Assembly (NCBI GenBank): GCA_025548565.1
Contig: JAJLPB010000004.1
Coordinates: 372,001 to 436,000 of the forward strand
Direction of reading: 5' to 3'
DNA length: 64,000 nt
From: Rugamonas sp. A1-17
Lineage (GTDB): Bacteria; Pseudomonadota; Gammaproteobacteria; Burkholderiales; Burkholderiaceae_D
Positions 26,047-34,563 of the stretch are shown here, piece after piece (position 1 is the stretch's first letter; each line of letters opens with the position of its first letter). Under the pieces are notes generated by a model. The model saw only the letters and a program-made list of their open reading frames with translations. It searched no databases and had not been told where the DNA came from. The position numbers and the translations under genes are program-made.

Positions 26047-27003
26047 TTAGCGTGGCAACGCGTAGTTGACCGGCACGAATTCGTAGCCTTTGCCACCGTT
26101 GCTGCGCACGTGGCCCAGCGCCGGGAACGACAGGTGCGGCGCGCCGATCAGGTAGCCATCCTTGGCCGCCGCGGCGAACGCTTCGCGCCGCTCGGAGATG
26201 GCTACCTTGCTGTCGGTGTCGAAGGCGATGCCGACGCCAGGATTCTCGAACTGCACCGCCTGCACATGCAGCAAATCCCCCAGCAACACCAGCTTCTGCC
26301 CCGCGCTCTCGACCACGTAGGTGATGTGCCCGGGCGTGTGCCCGCCATTGAAGTACGATTTGATCCCCGGCACCAGCTCGCTGTTGGCGATGATGGGCTG
26401 GAACTTGCCGGCCTTGACGTAGGGATTCAGGGACATCATGACACCGCGGAAATCCTCCTTGCCGTCGCCGGTCGCCTTGTCCATGTTGCTCTGGCTCAGG
26501 TAGTGGTCGGCGTCGAGCTTGCCCGCGCGGACCACGGCGTTCGGGAACACCCGCTGGTCATTGGCGGTCAGGCCGCCGACATGGTCGCCGTGCATGTGGC
26601 TGATGTAGATCTCGTCCACCTGCTCCGGCTTGTAGCCCGAGGCCTTGAAGTTGGCCAGCAGCTTGCCGGCAGTCGGCCCGAACAGGCTGGCGGCGCCGGC
26701 GTCGATCAGCACCAGCTTGCTGCCGGTGTTGATCAGGAAGGCGTTGATCGAGGTTTCCACCGGACTCTTGAGAAACGAGCGGGCCAGCGCGGCGTTGGTC
26801 TTGGCGGCCGGCTGCTTGAGTATCTGGTCGACCGGCAGGTCGATGGTGCCGTCGTTGAGCACGGTGACCTCGAACTCGCCCAGCGTGGTGCGGTAGAAGC
26901 CCGGCGCCTGGAACTTGGCCATCGGCGCGGCCGCGTGCGCCAGCGAACAGGCCGCCGCCAATGCGAGCATGGCGGCGGAACGGGTCAAGGTGGTCGTGGT
27001 CAT
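26047..27003 (-). CDS. secreted MBL-fold metallo-hydrolase
   Basis: 318 residues with a signal peptide (AAMLALAAACSLAHAAA). Metal-binding motif ISHMHGDHVGG, later ligands in GHTPGHITYV and VLLGDLLHV. This is the broad family that includes lactonases, ribonucleases and glyoxalase II. The extra N-terminal segment and periplasmic location resemble quorum-quenching lactonase relatives, but substrate cannot be assigned. Confidence 0.88.
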   Translation of the reverse strand: MTTTTLTRSAAMLALAAACSLAHAAAPMAKFQAPGFYRTTLGEFEVTVLNDGTIDLPVDQILKQPAAKTNAALARSFLKSPVETSINAFLINTGSKLVLIDAGAASLFGPTAGKLLANFKASGYKPEQVDEIYISHMHGDHVGGLTANDQRVFPNAVVRAGKLDADHYLSQSNMDKATGDGKEDFRGVMMSLNPYVKAGKFQPIIANSELVPGIKSYFNGGHTPGHITYVVESAGQKLVLLGDLLHVQAVQFENPGVGIAFDTDSKVAISERREAFAAAAKDGYLIGAPHLSFPALGHVRSNGGKGYEFVPVNYALPR

Positions 27004-27070
27004 AGCGTCCCTGAATGTGATTATCGAGAAACGCTACGATACCGCAAAATCAACTTTGTTGCTCAAGCTC

Positions 27071-28117
27071 CTAGAAGGTGAACGGCATGCGGAACGATAG
27101 TTGCACGTCGGGCGTGTCGCGCGTGAGCCCGGCGCCGACCGCGACGTTGATGGTGCGCTTGTCGCTGAGCCGGTACGACACGCCCATCAGCAAGGTGCCC
27201 AGCTGCGTCCGCACCGAGCCCGGCACCGGCACGCCGTTCTGGCGCGTGCGCGCGATCGAGCTGTGGTCGTAGCCCAGGCTGACCAGCACCTTGTCGTTGA
27301 TCGCCAGGCCGATGCCGAAGTTAAAGCCCAGCACATCGCCCGGCGCGACCGTGCCCAGCGGCTCCCAGTCGCCGGCTAGCACCTTGCGGCTGACGTTGCT
27401 GCGCTTGACGTTGACCAGGTAGCTGACGCTGCCGAACAGGATGGCCGGATCGCTGGCGTACAACCACGTCAGGCTGGGCTGCACCGCATAAAACCCCGAG
27501 CCGGTGGGCAGCTCCAGCGGCAATCCGGTGCCGGTGGCGTTGGGCCCGACGCAGCGCTTGCTGCAATCGGTGACCACGCTGAACGGATCGGTACCGGTGC
27601 GCGACTTCACGCGCAGGCCGGCCACGTAATACGACTGGTCCGGCCCGCCCTGGTTGAGCTGGTAGCGCAGCGCCAGCTCGGCGTCGCCCACGCCCCTGCC
27701 GCTGGTCTCGAACACCCTGTCGATGCCGGTGCCGGTGAAAATCTCGCGGCTGACGGTGGAGTCGGAGCGGTACACATACGGCAGCTTGAGCTCCAGCTCG
27801 GCACGGTTGCTCAGGCCGTAGCGCAGGCTGACCGCGCCGGTCAGCGTGTTGCGCTTGACCTCGCGCACGTCGACCAGGCCGATCAGCAAGGCCGGGATGA
27901 TGGTGTAGCCGACCAGCACCACCCGGTTGCTCGACGAGTAGCCGAACTGCGCCGATGGCTCCAGCACCAGCCTGCCGCGCGGCGTGAGCACGCCGGGCTG
28001 CTCGAACAAGGGCGCCACCGCCGGCGGCTGGGCCGCCCCGCCGCCCTGCGCCTGCGCCGCCGCGCACGCCAACGCCCACAGCGCCACCGCGCCGCCCTGC
28101 CATCTCGCACTTCGCAT
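27071..28117 (-). CDS. outer-membrane beta-barrel protein of the Fap-like locus
   Basis: 348 residues, signal peptide ending near AAAQAQ, then a Pro/Gln-rich linker and alternating amphipathic strands with a terminal Phe (VQLSFRMPFTF), as in outer-membrane barrels. It is the last gene of the cluster and takes the position and size expected for the secretion porin (FapF-like). Its N-terminal linker is short compared with FapF, so the match is by context rather than clear homology. Confidence 0.7.
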   Translation of the reverse strand: MRSARWQGGAVALWALACAAAQAQGGGAAQPPAVAPLFEQPGVLTPRGRLVLEPSAQFGYSSSNRVVLVGYTIIPALLIGLVDVREVKRNTLTGAVSLRYGLSNRAELELKLPYVYRSDSTVSREIFTGTGIDRVFETSGRGVGDAELALRYQLNQGGPDQSYYVAGLRVKSRTGTDPFSVVTDCSKRCVGPNATGTGLPLELPTGSGFYAVQPSLTWLYASDPAILFGSVSYLVNVKRSNVSRKVLAGDWEPLGTVAPGDVLGFNFGIGLAINDKVLVSLGYDHSSIARTRQNGVPVPGSVRTQLGTLLMGVSYRLSDKRTINVAVGAGLTRDTPDVQLSFRMPFTF

Positions 28118-28138
28118 CGCCGCCCTCCTGAGTCGCGT

Positions 28139-28627
28139 TCATTTCGGTCCCACCGCACCGCTCAGGGCATCGCGCAACAGGGTTTCAAAGTTGGCGGCCT
28201 TGAGCAACGCCAGGTTGCTGACGCTGGTGCTGATCGTGGTCTGGCTGCGGATGGCCTGGTCGCTGAGGCTGTTCTGGATCAGCAAGGCGCCCAGTCCCGG
28301 CGCGGCCGGCAGCGCATCGACCGCGTTGCCCGCGCCGTTGCGCACCACCACGTCGGCCAGCGTGTCGCCGGCCATCTGTGCTTCCGCAGCGCTCAACTTT
28401 GTCACATCGGCGATCGCGAAACGACTATTCGCTACAACACTGCCATTGATCGAAACCAAACGTTCGACACCTAGCGAGACCACCAGGCCGCCGCCCAGCT
28501 CGTAGCCGCCGCGCGCCCGGTCCAGCCGCGTGTCGTCGACGGCGGCCCAGCCGTCGGTCGGGTCCGGCAGATCGCCGGCGTGCGCCGCCGCGCAGGCCAG
28601 CAGCAGGCTCAGGATACTGGTGCGCAT
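28139..28627 (-). CDS. secreted small protein of the Fap-like locus
   Basis: 162 residues with a signal peptide (SILSLLLACAAAHA). The middle contains VNGS-type beta stretches (LVSINGSVVANSRFAIADV). The segment ALLIQNSLSDQAIRSQTTI resembles the Asn/Gln-rich motifs of FapB/FapC/FapE-type proteins. Likely a minor fibre subunit or export helper; a FapE role is possible by gene order. Confidence 0.65.
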   Translation of the reverse strand: MRTSILSLLLACAAAHAGDLPDPTDGWAAVDDTRLDRARGGYELGGGLVVSLGVERLVSINGSVVANSRFAIADVTKLSAAEAQMAGDTLADVVVRNGAGNAVDALPAAPGLGALLIQNSLSDQAIRSQTTISTSVSNLALLKAANFETLLRDALSGAVGPK

Positions 28628-28639
28628 GCGCGCCTCCGT

Positions 28640-29422
28640 TCAGTAATTGCCGCTGCCGTTCTTGGGCAGCGTGAGGTCGGTCAGGCTGGCGCGGTTGATG
28701 CCCTCGCCCAGCGGCGCGCGCGGCGCCACCCGCCAGTCCGCCGCTTGGTTGAAGCGCGGCTTGCCCGGCCAGTTGTGGATCACGAACAGCAGCCGGTCCT
28801 GCCACAGCGCCTCGAAGTCGGTGCGCCGCACCGCACGCGTGCCGCCGGACGGATCGCCCAGCAGCACGCGGTCCTGGTCCAGTCCCTTGATGACGACGAA
28901 ATGGTCATAATCGTTTTCGCGGATGCGCACGATGGCCGGAAAGGCCGCCTCGGCCAGCTTGTGCAAGGGCTGCTGGTAGCCGTCGGCGATGAAGCCCAGC
29001 GTGGCCAGGTAGCGCTTCATGTCCAGCAGCGAAAAGCCTTCGCGCCGTATCTTCCGCTGGTCGCCCTGCGCGTACATGGCGTCGAACACCTGGCGCTCGC
29101 TGACCGGCGTGTCGTAGTGATAGCTGAGCAGCGTGGCCACCGCCGCCGAGCCGCAGCTGAAATCGAATTGCTGGCGCACGGTGGCGCGAAAGCGCGCCTC
29201 CTTCAGGCTGGTGACGTGCAGCGCGTAACTGCCGCCCGCAACGCCGGGCAGGTCCGCCGCGCCGGCCTGGCCGCCAACGAAGGCGGCCAGTACGATGATG
29301 CGTGCATAGGAAAATCCGTCATTCCCGCGCAGGCGGGAATCCATGCCGCGCGTCCAGGCACGCGGCTCATGGATTCCCGCTTTCGCGGGAATGACGGCAT
29401 CTCGGTTATGCGAAGTGTCCAT
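28640..29422 (-). CDS. periplasmic C39 peptidase (FapD-like)
   Basis: 260 residues. Cysteine-protease triad visible: Cys in VRQQFDFSCGSAAVATLL, His in YDHFVVIKG, Asp in LLGDPSGG. Not fused to a transporter, unlike the enzyme at 17381, and carries its own export signal (ARIIVLAAFVGGQAGAA), like FapD. The first ~36 residues are encoded by a repeated element (29316-29397), so the native start has been altered. ATGs at 29422 and 29344 are both usable, the second placing the repeat-derived residues directly before the signal peptide. Confidence 0.8.
   Translation of the reverse strand: MDTSHNRDAVIPAKAGIHEPRAWTRGMDSRLRGNDGFSYARIIVLAAFVGGQAGAADLPGVAGGSYALHVTSLKEARFRATVRQQFDFSCGSAAVATLLSYHYDTPVSERQVFDAMYAQGDQRKIRREGFSLLDMKRYLATLGFIADGYQQPLHKLAEAAFPAIVRIRENDYDHFVVIKGLDQDRVLLGDPSGGTRAVRRTDFEALWQDRLLFVIHNWPGKPRFNQAADWRVAPRAPLGEGINRASLTDLTLPKNGSGNY
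29316..29397. repeat. pair of dRS3-like elements forming an inverted repeat
   Basis: Two 20-mers of the form ATTCCC-N8-GGGAAT (29321-29340 and 29373-29392) lie inside an outer inverted repeat of 30-bp arms (29316-29345 with 29368-29397). The form matches the neisserial dRS3 repeat. It sits across the start of the C39 peptidase gene and is translated in frame. Confidence 0.8.
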
Positions 29423-29428
29423 AAGTGT

Positions 29429-29827
29429 TCATTGAACCCTGACGTTGATGATGGTGGCGTTCTGGATCAGCACATTGGCGCCCGAATTCTGTATCGCCAC
29501 CGGCAGGCCGGAGGCATTGCTGAACGAGCCGCTGCTGATCGCGTTGGCGCCGGTGTAGACATTGACCGCCGTGTTGCCGCTGACGGCGCCGTTCAACTGC
29601 ATATTGTTGTTGACCACATCCGCGCCCGCGCGCTTGCCGGCCAGTGTGGCGGCCGGCACGGCGGCGTCGAAGCCGGCGGGATCGGCCGCCGTGACGACGA
29701 TGGCGTCCGGCATCAGCGCCGGCCGGGATGGCGCGGGCCGTTGGGCCAGCGGTGGGATCACCGGCGCCGCCGCGGCCTGGCCGGTCAGCGCCAGCGCGGC
29801 GCATAAACTCAAGACTGGTCTGTACAT
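29429..29827 (-). CDS. small secreted subunit of the Fap-like locus
   Basis: 132 residues from the ATG at 29827 (AGGGAG upstream). Signal peptide (LSLCAALALTGQAAAAP), Pro-rich segment, then an Asn-rich end with NNNMQLNGAVSGNTAVNVYTG and a C-terminus IQNSGANVLIQNATIINV. This last motif recurs in the large Gly-rich protein upstream (MSQNSGISSLVQQSVNV), suggesting a shared assembly or export signal. Probable minor subunit or chaperone (FapA/FapB position). Confidence 0.7.
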   Translation of the reverse strand: MYRPVLSLCAALALTGQAAAAPVIPPLAQRPAPSRPALMPDAIVVTAADPAGFDAAVPAATLAGKRAGADVVNNNMQLNGAVSGNTAVNVYTGANAISSGSFSNASGLPVAIQNSGANVLIQNATIINVRVQ

Positions 29828-29875
29828 ACCGTACTCCCTGTAAATGGCGGGATGCGACCGCACCCCGCCACGGTA

Positions 29876-31597
29876 TTACCTGCCGACCGACAGGTTGGAC
29901 TGGACGTTGACGCTCTGCTGCACCAGCGAGGAGATGCCGCTGTTCTGCGACATGACCAGGATACCGGCGGCCGACTGGCCGACGTTGCTCATGGTGTTGG
30001 ACATGTTGAACGTGCCCGCCGACACCGAGACATCGCCGCCGGCGCCGCCCGTGCCGCCTGCCGCCGCACCGCCGGTGGCCGCGCCACCGGTGGTGGTGCC
30101 GCCGCTGCCGCCCGCGCCGGCGGTGTTGCCGCCGCCACCGGCACCGCCTGCCCCGCCGGCGCCGCCGGTCGAACTGCCATTGGTGGGATTGCCGTTGCTT
30201 GCCGTGCCGCCGCTGGCCGCGCCGCCCGCCGCGCCGGCGCCGCTCGTGTTGCTGGCCGCGCCGCTGTTGCCGCCGTTGCCGCCGGTCGCGCCGGCTCCGC
30301 CGGCCGCACCGGTGCTGGTGGCCGCGCCACCCGTGCCGCCTGCTCCGCCGCCGCCCGTGGTGGCGGTGGCGCCGGCGCCGCCGGTTTGCGTCACACCCGC
30401 GCCTGCGCCGCCCGCGCCGCTGGTGGCCGCACCGCCGGCCGCGCCGTTACCGGCGGTATTGCTGCCGCCCGTGCCCGCCGCGCCAGCGCCGCTGGTCCCG
30501 CCCGCCGCACCGGCACCTCCCGCGCCGCCGGTGGCGGTGCCGGTGCTGCTGGTCGCGTTGCCGGACGTGCCGGCCCCGCCGGTGCCCGAACCGCTGCCTG
30601 CGGTCGAGGTCTGCGCGGGCGGCGTGGCGGGAGTGGCCTCGGTGCCGCCAGGCGTGCCGACGCCATTGGACGACGATGCCGGGCCGGTGCCCGCGCCGCC
30701 GCCGGTGCCGGTGGTGTTGGCCGCACCCGAACCGCTGCCGGCCATGCCACCCGCCGCGCCCGAACCGCCCATGCCGGCCATGCCACCGGCGCCGCCCGTC
30801 GCGCTGCCGGCGTTACCGGTCATGCCGCCGTTGCCGCCATTGCTGCCGGTGGCCGCGCCGCTCATGCCGCCCGCGCCGCCGGTCGAGCCGCCGTTGCTGC
30901 CGCCCGCGCCCACCGCCGCAGCGCCGCTGGCGCCGCCGTAGCCACCGCTGCCGCCGGTCGCCATTTCGCCGCGGCCACCGGCGCCGCCCGCACCGCCCAC
31001 GCCCCCTGCACCGCCGGCGCCGCTGGCCGCGCCAGAAGCATAGCCGCCGCCACCTCCGGCGCCGCCGATGCTGCCGCCCACCGACGGCGAGCCGTTCGAG
31101 GCACTGCCGTTGGTGGCGTTGCCGCCCAAGCCGCCGGCCGCGCCATTGCCGCCGTAGCTGTCGCCGCCGTTGCCGCCGAGGCCAAGCGACGAGCCCCCGT
31201 TGGCCGCGCCGCCCACGCCGCCGTAGCCCGCGCCGCCCGTGCTGCCGGCGCTGTTGCTGGCGTTGTTGCCGATGTCATGTACGGTGTTGCCGCTGACGGT
31301 GCCGGTCAGCCTGCTGGTGGCGGTGGCCGACGAGGTGTTGTACGCGTTGGTCAGCGACGAGGTGGACGTGCCGCCGTTGTTGGCGGCGGCGGCGCCGATC
31401 TGGCTGGCCGCGCTGCCGCCGGTGCTGTTGTTATTGTTGTTTTTGTTGCTGCTGTCCTGGACCGCCGTGGCGGTGTCGCTTGCGTGCGCGCCGGCGCCGG
31501 ACTGCGTGGTGGCCGTCGGCGGCGTGGTGGTTTGCGCATAGGCCGCGCTTGCGCCAAACGCCAGCGCGATCGCCGCGCTGATCAGAGTTTTCTTCAT
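29876..31597 (-). CDS. large secreted Gly/Ala-rich protein, candidate fibre subunit
   Basis: 573 residues. Signal peptide (LISAAIALAFGASAAYAQ), an Asn/Ser/Thr-rich segment (about 25-120), about 400 residues of Gly/Ala low-complexity built from GGAGG, GGxG and GAxG units, then a distinct C-terminal domain (about 530-573) containing MSQNSGISSLVQQSVNVQSN. Good GGGAGC ribosome site. First gene of the operon behind a sigma-54 promoter. Composition suits a surface fibre, amyloid or matrix protein; it is not homologous in an obvious way to FapC. Confidence 0.8.
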   Translation of the reverse strand: MKKTLISAAIALAFGASAAYAQTTTPPTATTQSGAGAHASDTATAVQDSSNKNNNNNSTGGSAASQIGAAAANNGGTSTSSLTNAYNTSSATATSRLTGTVSGNTVHDIGNNASNSAGSTGGAGYGGVGGAANGGSSLGLGGNGGDSYGGNGAAGGLGGNATNGSASNGSPSVGGSIGGAGGGGGYASGAASGAGGAGGVGGAGGAGGRGEMATGGSGGYGGASGAAAVGAGGSNGGSTGGAGGMSGAATGSNGGNGGMTGNAGSATGGAGGMAGMGGSGAAGGMAGSGSGAANTTGTGGGAGTGPASSSNGVGTPGGTEATPATPPAQTSTAGSGSGTGGAGTSGNATSSTGTATGGAGGAGAAGGTSGAGAAGTGGSNTAGNGAAGGAATSGAGGAGAGVTQTGGAGATATTGGGGAGGTGGAATSTGAAGGAGATGGNGGNSGAASNTSGAGAAGGAASGGTASNGNPTNGSSTGGAGGAGGAGGGGNTAGAGGSGGTTTGGAATGGAAAGGTGGAGGDVSVSAGTFNMSNTMSNVGQSAAGILVMSQNSGISSLVQQSVNVQSNLSVGR

Positions 31598-31675
31598 AGC
31601 TGCTCCCTACCTAACAAGGTGTACGGTTAATCGAATGGTGCCAGGGGACCGATCTCCCAGCCCTATCTATCCTTC

Positions 31676-31690
31676 GCAAACTTGGTGCCA
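31676..31690 (-). promoter_or_regulatory. sigma-54 promoter of the Fap-like operon
   Basis: On the minus strand TGGCAC-N5-TTGC, matching the -24/-12 consensus at all ten key positions. Predicted start of transcription near 31664, giving a 66-nt leader before the Gly-rich gene. The adjacent upstream gene encodes a sigma-54 enhancer-binding protein. Confidence 0.8.
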
Positions 31691-31779
31691 TCATCTGCGC
31701 GGTGCACGCAAACTGTTGAAAACACTGGACTATTCCCCAGCGCCGTCACACCGCTTGCGGACGCTGCGGCGCGCCGGCC

Positions 31780-31795
31780 GTCACGGTGTTGTGAC
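31780..31795. promoter_or_regulatory. candidate enhancer site for the sigma-54 activator
   Basis: GTCAC-N6-GTGAC is a perfect dyad about 95 bp upstream of the -24 element, the usual distance for an enhancer. A further GTCAC half-site lies at 31745. It sits between the activator gene and the promoter it probably controls. Confidence 0.5.
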
Positions 31796-31837
31796 AGCGG
31801 AGACTCGCCAGCGCGCCTTCCGCGCCCGCGCCAGCCC

Positions 31838-33211
31838 CTATTTCGAAGCCGGCGACGCGGTGTAACAGGTACGCGACGGCGCCCGGATGCCGTGCTTGGC
31901 CAGCAGGCGATACAGCGTCATGCGCGATACACCGAGGTCGCGCGCGGCCAGCGTGATGTTGCGGCCGGCGCGCAGCAGGCTGGCGTCGATGGCGTCACGC
32001 TCGGCCCGGATGCGGGCGTCGTCCAGCGGCGCCGTCTCGGCCGGCGCGCGGGCGGTGCTCAGGCCCAGGTCCTGCGGCAGGATCAGCCTTCCCTCGGCCA
32101 TCACCATCGCGCGCCGCACGCGGTTGAGCAGTTCGCGCACATTGCCGGGCCAGTCGTAGTCGCGCATCGCCTGCGCCGCGCGGCCGCTGAAACCCTTGAC
32201 GTGCGGCGCCCGTTCGCTGGCATAGGTGTTGAAGAAGTGTTCGGCCAGCGGCAGCAGATCCTCGCGGCGCTCGCGCAGCGGCGGCACGTCCAGCGCCAGC
32301 ACATTGAGCCGGTAATACAGGTCCTCGCGGAAGGCGCCGCGCTCCACCGCCTGCGCCAGGTTGACATGCGAGGCCGCGATCACCCGCACATCGACCGCGA
32401 TGCTGCGCGTAGAACCCAGCCGGTAGATGGTCTTCTCCTGCAGGAAGCGCAGCAGGTTGGCCTGCAGTTCCATCGGCAGGTCGCCGATTTCATCAAGGAA
32501 GATGGAACCGCCCTGCGCGGTTTCGATCAGGCCGCGCTTCTCGCGCGCCGCGCCGGTAAAGGCGCCGCGCTCGTAGCCGAACAATTCGGACTGGATCAGC
32601 GAGGCCGGGATGGCGCCGCAATTGATCGGCACGAACGGGCCGTCGCGGCGCGGCGAGTGCGCGTGCACGGCCTGCGCCGCCAGCTCCTTTCCGCTGCCGC
32701 TCTCGCCCCAGATCAGCACCGGGGCGCTGGCGCCGGCCACCTTGCCGATCTGCCGCCGCAGCCTGGCGATGGCTGCCGACTGCCCCGTCAACGCCGGCTC
32801 CTGCCTGCCGTGGCGCGGGGCCGGCGGCGCGCGGCACAGCGTGGCAAGGCCGTGGGCATGGCCCAGCGTCTGCCGCAGGCGTTCGATGTCCAGCGGCCAG
32901 GTGTGATAATCGCCGCAATGGTCATGCACCAGCTGCCGCCACGCGGGCAACTCCAGCGCCGCCGCGTGCAGCGCCACCACCCAATGCATATGCCAGTGCT
33001 CGTGCAGGAAGTCGTCCAGCGCGGCGCGCAGCGGCTCGTCGTGCGCCTCCACCAGCAGCACGCCCAGCACCAGCGGGCGCGCCTTCAGGTGGCGGCGCGC
33101 CTCGGCCAGCGTGACCGCTTCATAGACCTCCCATTCCTCCAGCGCGGCGTTGATAGTCTCCGGTACGGCGGCGCTTCCGACCGCCAGGCAAAGTAGGTTT
33201 TTTTTCGTCAT
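31838..33211 (-). CDS. sigma-54 enhancer-binding protein, VpsR-like
   Basis: 457 residues. N-terminal ~130 residues resemble a receiver fold but lack a clear phospho-acceptor Asp/Lys set, as in VpsR. The AAA+ domain has Walker A GESGSGKELAAQ, the sigma-54 contact loop GAFTGA and Walker B GGSIFLDEIGD. It ends in a Fis-type helix-turn-helix (AARDLGVSRMTLYRLLAKHGI). VpsR-type proteins bind c-di-GMP to switch on matrix genes. Four c-di-GMP-type domains elsewhere in the window make that regime plausible. Likely activates the adjacent Gly-rich/C39 operon. Confidence 0.9.
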   Translation of the reverse strand: MTKKNLLCLAVGSAAVPETINAALEEWEVYEAVTLAEARRHLKARPLVLGVLLVEAHDEPLRAALDDFLHEHWHMHWVVALHAAALELPAWRQLVHDHCGDYHTWPLDIERLRQTLGHAHGLATLCRAPPAPRHGRQEPALTGQSAAIARLRRQIGKVAGASAPVLIWGESGSGKELAAQAVHAHSPRRDGPFVPINCGAIPASLIQSELFGYERGAFTGAAREKRGLIETAQGGSIFLDEIGDLPMELQANLLRFLQEKTIYRLGSTRSIAVDVRVIAASHVNLAQAVERGAFREDLYYRLNVLALDVPPLRERREDLLPLAEHFFNTYASERAPHVKGFSGRAAQAMRDYDWPGNVRELLNRVRRAMVMAEGRLILPQDLGLSTARAPAETAPLDDARIRAERDAIDASLLRAGRNITLAARDLGVSRMTLYRLLAKHGIRAPSRTCYTASPASK

Positions 33212-33382
33212 CCGGGTTGGACGAGGAAAGATGAGATAAGTTCAAGCTTGTCTTTTAAGCCAATACAAGAAGCTTGCCGCGCCATCGGCATCAATATAGA
33301 ATGCCTGCGCAGTTTTTTTGACGAGGGGTATGCCAGCCTGTCAATAGTGAAAATAAGTTAAAAACAAAGACAGGAACATCAC

Positions 33383-34003
33383 ATGAGCGACTTTCAACTG
33401 AAGCCGGCGGACTTGCCGAGCTGGAGCCAGCGCACCGCCTTGCGCGTCCTGGGCCTGTTCGGCTGGCGCATGCTGTATCGCCCGCTGCCCGGCCCGCGCG
33501 GCATCTGCGTGATTTATCCGCATACGTCCAACTGGGATTTCATGGTCGGCCTGTTCGGCAAATGGGCGCTGAACCTGCCGTTCCGCTGGCTGGCCAAGGA
33601 TTCGCTGTTCAAGTTGCCGGTGCTTGGTAAATGGTTCCGCGCGCTGGGCGGCGAGCCGGTCGAACGCGGCACGCCGAGCGGCACCATCAAACTGCAGGCA
33701 CAGCGCATGAACGCGGCCGACTGGTACTGGGTTGGCATCACGCCGGAAGCCACGCGCGGCTATCGCCCGAACTGGAAGAGCGGCTTTTACCATCTGGCGC
33801 TGGAGGCCAAGGTGCCGCTGGTGCTGGTGTATATCGATTATCCGAACAAGACGCTGGGCCTGGTCGATCATGTGTTCCCGACCGGCGACCAGGAGGCCGA
33901 CATGGCCGCCATCCGCGCCGGCTTCGAAGGCCACCAGGGCCTGTATCCGAAGAACGCGGCGCCCATTGTGCTGCAGGAGCGCCGCGCCGATCCGCGGGAC
34001 TAA
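33383..34003 (+). CDS. PlsC-like acyltransferase
   Basis: 206 residues. The HX4D catalytic motif is visible in IYPHTSNWDFMVG, later LGGEPVERG and GITPEATRG stand for the second and third acyltransferase motifs. These small proteins act on lysophospholipids or related acceptors at the inner membrane; the exact substrate is unknown. Its end lies two bases from the converging hupE gene. Upstream, CAAGCTT (33243) and AAGCTTG (33270) form a spaced inverted repeat. Confidence 0.85.
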   Translation: MSDFQLKPADLPSWSQRTALRVLGLFGWRMLYRPLPGPRGICVIYPHTSNWDFMVGLFGKWALNLPFRWLAKDSLFKLPVLGKWFRALGGEPVERGTPSGTIKLQAQRMNAADWYWVGITPEATRGYRPNWKSGFYHLALEAKVPLVLVYIDYPNKTLGLVDHVFPTGDQEADMAAIRAGFEGHQGLYPKNAAPIVLQERRADPRD

Positions 34004-34005
34004 AC

Positions 34006-34563
34006 TCAGACCGTCGCCACCAGCATCACGCCGGTGGCCGCGATCGCCGCGCCGGAGAGCTTCAGCGCCACCGCCGGGCTGACGCGGCCCAGCATCCTGC
34101 CGCCATAGACCAGCAACGCGCTGGCGGCCAGCAGGCCCATGGCGCTTGCCGCCTCGGGCAGTTCGTGGCCGTGCGCGTTGCCGTGCAAGAGCGCGAACAC
34201 ACCCACCATGAACGCGCCCAGTGCCGCCGGCAGGCGGGCCGCCACCGCGATCAACACGCCCATTAAGGCCACCGTCAGCGCGATGCCGGTTTCCAGTCCG
34301 GGGATAGCCAGGCCGGCCACGCCGGTCAGCACGCCCACCAGCATCATGCCGAGGAAGGTGGCCGGCAGCCAGCGGGCGTTGGATTGGCGTGCGCTCCACA
34401 TGCCCACCGCCAGCATCGCCAGCAAGTGATCGAGGCCGGTGAACGGATGGACGAAGCCGTCGAAGAAGCCGTGCGTGTGCGCGCCGCCTCCCTGAGGATG
34501 GGCCGATGCGACGGCGCTGACCAGTATTAGTGCGGCGGCCGCCGCGATGCGTTTATGCTTCAT
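34006..34563 (-). CDS. hupE: HupE/UreJ nickel transporter
   Basis: 185 residues, signal sequence then about six helices. The family motif [18 protein letters not shown] is present, preceded by a His-rich segment ([11 protein letters not shown]) and followed by [11 protein letters not shown]. Supplies nickel for urease. Its ATG overlaps the ureG stop (ATGA), so it is the last gene of the urease operon. Confidence 0.92.
   Translation of the reverse strand: MKHKRIAAAAALILVSAVASAHPQGGGAHTHGFFDGFVHPFTGLDHLLAMLAVGMWSARQSNARWLPATFLGMMLVGVLTGVAGLAIPGLETGIALTVALMGVLIAVAARLPAALGAFMVGVFALLHGNAHGHELPEAASAMGLLAASALLVYGGRMLGRVSPAVALKLSGAAIAATGVMLVATV

Noticed and set aside
29844..31600. Short GC-rich repeats considered as a CRISPR array
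   Set aside because: No regular spacing or unique spacers; they are codon-level Gly/Ala repeats of a coding region.
29844..31630. Long plus-strand Pro-, Arg- and Ala-rich reading frames opposite the Gly-rich gene
   Set aside because: They are the mirror of GGC/GCC-rich repeats; no ribosome site or export signal, while the minus strand has a signal peptide, promoter and operon context.
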